A DNA stretch of 64,000 nt from Runella limosa DSM 17973 (GTDB taxonomy: Bacteria > Bacteroidota > Bacteroidia > Cytophagales > Spirosomataceae): NCBI RefSeq assembly GCF_000482465.1, contig NZ_KI519420.1:698343-762342 (forward strand), in the 5' to 3' direction. Under the pieces are notes generated by a model. It worked only from the letters and a program-made list of their open reading frames with translations, made no database searches and was not told the DNA's origin. Both the position numbers and the translations under genes were made by a program. Positions 61,925 through 64,000 of the stretch are shown piece after piece; the stretch's first letter is position 1, and each line of letters opens with the position of its first letter.

Positions 61925-62449
61925 ATGAGAAAAGTTATTTTAGGTCTTGCCATGAGTTTGGACGGGTATATCGAAGGCCCCAACGGAGAGTACGACTGGT
62001 GCTTTACGGACCAGGACTATGGACTGAATGAATTTTTTAAACGGATTGATGCGGTGTTTGTGGGTCGTAAAACTTACCAAATGGCGTTGACCAACGAAGG
62101 CGAAACCGCTTGGATGCCTAAAGTAACCGAATACGTGTTCTCGAATACGTTGCCTGACTTTAAACTCGAACGCAAAAAACTTATCAAAGGCGACATCGAA
62201 CGGCAAGTGCGTACCATCAAATCGTTGCCTGGAAAAGATATATGGCTTTTTGGCGGCGCAGAACTGGCCAGTAGCCTCATGAATTTGGGGTTGGTGGACG
62301 AGGTTTGGCTTTCTATTCACCCCATAGTATTGGGCGCTGGAAAACCGCTATTTAAAGAGTTGAAAGAACGTAAATGGTTGACCCTCGTCGATTCTAAAGT
62401 ATATGAAAGTGGCTTAGTGTCGCTTCGTTATAAAATGAGTTGGGACTAA
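61925..62449 (+). CDS. Dihydrofolate-reductase-like (RibD C-terminal) protein
   Basis: 174 residues. RibD_C fold: LAMSLDGYIEGPNGEYDW, VFVGRKTYQM, DIWLFGGAELASSL (NADPH-binding GG), and PIVLGAGKPLF. The YwjB/YyaP-type group of unknown substrate, not a true FolA. 21 bases after the YjbR gene. Confidence 0.9.
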   Translation: MRKVILGLAMSLDGYIEGPNGEYDWCFTDQDYGLNEFFKRIDAVFVGRKTYQMALTNEGETAWMPKVTEYVFSNTLPDFKLERKKLIKGDIERQVRTIKSLPGKDIWLFGGAELASSLMNLGLVDEVWLSIHPIVLGAGKPLFKELKERKWLTLVDSKVYESGLVSLRYKMSWD

Positions 62450-62501
62450 TTTCAATCCATTAGGTTTGACGTAGGTCATACCTTTCTAAAGATAGAAATA
62501 G

Positions 62502-62509
62502 TAGTTTTG
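62502..62509 (+). promoter_or_regulatory. Promoter -7 element of the di-heme peroxidase gene
   Basis: TAGTTTTG fits TAnnTTTG, with TTTC about 15 bases before it. It ends 5 bases before the ATG at 62515, so the mRNA would be leaderless. Confidence 0.5.
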
Positions 62510-62514
62510 CTCAC

Positions 62515-63705
62515 ATGATACTACGACAACTTTGGAAAGGCTTGCTGCTGGGGCTTTGGGTAGTAACCCTAAGCTGTGCAACGCATGAACAAACGCAAAC
62601 TGATACTCAAAAAAAGGAAGTACCTGACGATAGTACGCGGCTGGCGGCTTTGCCTACGGGTGTGCCTACCCCCGCCGACAATTCCATCACACCCGAAAAA
62701 GTTGCTTTGGGGCGATTGCTGTTTTTTGACCCCATTTTGTCGGGTCACAAAGACGTGGCTTGTGCGACCTGTCATCAGCCAGAATTTGGCTTTGCCGAAA
62801 GTTTGGAAATTTCGATTGGGGTCAATGGTCACGGAATGGGAAGCAAACGTGCTTTTCGGACGCCCAACGATATTCCTTTTGTCAAGCGAAATTCACAAAC
62901 GGTTCTTAACGCCGCTTTCAATGGCATTCGCGAAAATGGCCGCGTTGAGGCGAGTATCGCGCCCATGTTTTGGGACTTGCGGGCAAAAGGTTTGGAAGCG
63001 CAAGCGCTCGAACCTATCAAATCGTTGGAAGAAATGCGGGGACATCGTTATCCCAAAGAAGCGGCGTTGGATAGTGTAATTAAACGCCTCCTCGCCAATG
63101 CTGAATACCGTTTGTTGTTCCAAAAAGCGTTTGGTTCTAAAGATTCCATCACAAACCGTACCCTCGGGCAAGCGATTGCGGCTTACGAACGAACGCTCGT
63201 TGGGGGCAATTCTCGTTTTGACCAATACATGCGCGGCGACAATACCGCACTTTCTATCAACGAACGCGACGGGATGCAAGCGTTCCTTAAATCGGGCTGT
63301 GCAAAATGCCACAATGGCCCGATGTTATCGGATTACCAACTTCACACATTAGGCGTTCCTGACAACGAAAAACTTCCTGAAACGGATGCAGGCGTGGACA
63401 ATCGTTACCGTTTTAGAACGCCCACTTTAAGAAACTTACGCTACACCGCTCCCTACATGCACAGCGGAAAACTCCGTACGCTCGAACACGTTTTGGAGTT
63501 TTATGAGGACTTGTCGGGAGACAAAATTCGTAACCCCAAAGTGAGCAAAGCACAGCTTGACCCGTTGCTAAATTCATTGAAAGTCAGCTTTAAAGATATT
63601 TCAAACATCGTAGAATTTTTGAATACTCTTAATGACGAAGGGTTTGACCGTAGCACTCCCAAGCGCGTACCAAGCGGGCTAAAAGTGGCTGGAAATCTCA
63701 ACTGA
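62515..63705 (+). CDS. Di-heme cytochrome c peroxidase / MauG-like lipoprotein
   Basis: 396 residues. Lipobox TLSC with Cys21 fixes the start at 62515. Two heme c sites: CATCH at 83-87 and CAKCH near 262. The segment PTLRNLRYTAPYMHSGKLRTLEHVLEFY is the typical C-terminal part with the axial ligand. Reduces peroxide with electrons from cytochromes, or works as a MauG-type maturation enzyme; in the periplasm, membrane-anchored by lipid. Confidence 0.93.
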   Translation: MILRQLWKGLLLGLWVVTLSCATHEQTQTDTQKKEVPDDSTRLAALPTGVPTPADNSITPEKVALGRLLFFDPILSGHKDVACATCHQPEFGFAESLEISIGVNGHGMGSKRAFRTPNDIPFVKRNSQTVLNAAFNGIRENGRVEASIAPMFWDLRAKGLEAQALEPIKSLEEMRGHRYPKEAALDSVIKRLLANAEYRLLFQKAFGSKDSITNRTLGQAIAAYERTLVGGNSRFDQYMRGDNTALSINERDGMQAFLKSGCAKCHNGPMLSDYQLHTLGVPDNEKLPETDAGVDNRYRFRTPTLRNLRYTAPYMHSGKLRTLEHVLEFYEDLSGDKIRNPKVSKAQLDPLLNSLKVSFKDISNIVEFLNTLNDEGFDRSTPKRVPSGLKVAGNLN

Positions 63706-63748
63706 AACGGCTATCTTGCGTAGGTAAAATCCTTCATTGACCAACCCT

Positions 63749-64000
63749 ATGCAAAACCGATTACTCTCGTTAGACGTGTTTCGCGGCCTGACCGTGGCTG
63801 CCATGATTTTGGTAAATAATCCAGGCGATTGGGGGCACGTCTATCCTCCTTTGCTCCATGCCCACTGGAACGGCTGCACGCCCACCGACCTTGTGTTTCC
63901 TTTCTTTTTGTTCATTGTTGGCGTTTCTATTGCGTTTGCAATGGGGAAAAACCCGCCTACGGTACTGAAAATTGCAAGACGAAGCGCGACGCTGTTTGGG
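63749..64000 (+). CDS. DUF5009/heparan-alpha-glucosaminide N-acetyltransferase-like protein, 5' part
   Basis: 84 codons before the window ends. Starts [20 protein letters not shown], then [24 protein letters not shown], the hallmark of DUF1624/DUF5009 membrane acyltransferases (HGSNAT-like) that acetylate cell-surface or lysosomal sugars in relatives. Continuation outside the window is needed for a full call. Confidence 0.88.
   Translation, partial: MQNRLLSLDVFRGLTVAAMILVNNPGDWGHVYPPLLHAHWNGCTPTDLVFPFFLFIVGVSIAFAMGKNPPTVLKIARRSATLFG

Overview
The window is a gene-dense piece of chromosome from a Bacteroidota bacterium, most likely Cytophagales (Spirosomataceae/Runella-like). The basis for this is a type IX secretion C-terminal tail protein, a PorP/SprF outer-membrane protein, a succinylornithine-type transcarbamylase, Bacteroidota-style promoters (TTTG, about 16 nt, then TAnnTTTG), few Shine-Dalgarno sites and a full ebo operon. 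The genus is an inference. No tRNA, rRNA, CRISPR array, transposase or prophage was seen.

Layout. 0-3 kb: rhodanese, secreted T9SS cargo and PASTA protein (minus). 3-9 kb: ABC permease, YdcZ-type transporter, solitary cytosine-5 DNA methyltransferase, secreted unknown, argS. 9-14 kb: Uma2 nuclease-like protein, a large palindromic dispersed repeat, argD, a YhcG-type PDDEXK protein and small exported unknowns. 14-20.8 kb: complete eboABCDEF operon (minus). 21-27 kb: moaC, a lone DUF433 protein, an ECF sigma / HEAT-repeat anti-sigma / DUF4097 / TlpA-DUF3738 operon, and argF'. 27-36 kb: glutathione peroxidase, EamA transporter, a metal-site-less M16 protein, a double FKBP lipoprotein, a lipoprotein gene between 22-bp direct repeats, lhgO, an acetyltransferase, and a fused pectin acetylesterase-polygalacturonase. 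36-45 kb: M20 and S9 peptidases, tdk, an ABC ATPase, PorP/SprF. 45-53.5 kb: quinoprotein dehydrogenase with inserted cytochrome c, rpoN, Dabb/AraC pair, extradiol-type dioxygenase, protease-TPR protein, myo-inositol oxygenase. 53.5-64 kb: lyase-like exported protein, a MarR-GNAT regulator divergent from a dioxygenase/hydrolase/pirin operon resembling Bacillus mhq loci, an ECF42 sigma with its DGPF partner, a DUF1905/YjbR/DHFR-like operon, a di-heme peroxidase and the start of a DUF5009-type acyltransferase.

Working together: the ebo genes form one tightly packed metabolite-traffic operon. The MarR-GNAT regulator and a perfect 26-bp palindrome probably control the quinone/aromatic-stress operon. 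The ECF sigma and its membrane anti-sigma probably control envelope genes including the DUF4097 and TlpA proteins. argD and argF' belong to an arginine pathway that uses succinylated or acetylated intermediates.

The least-explained signal is non-coding. A family of perfect hairpins has unrelated stems but the same CTCA tetraloop. It occurs at five places, including a 98-bp tandem array between the sigma and anti-sigma genes. There are also a two-copy palindromic dispersed element, a 57-bp tandem duplication and a possible gene insertion bounded by a 22-bp direct repeat.
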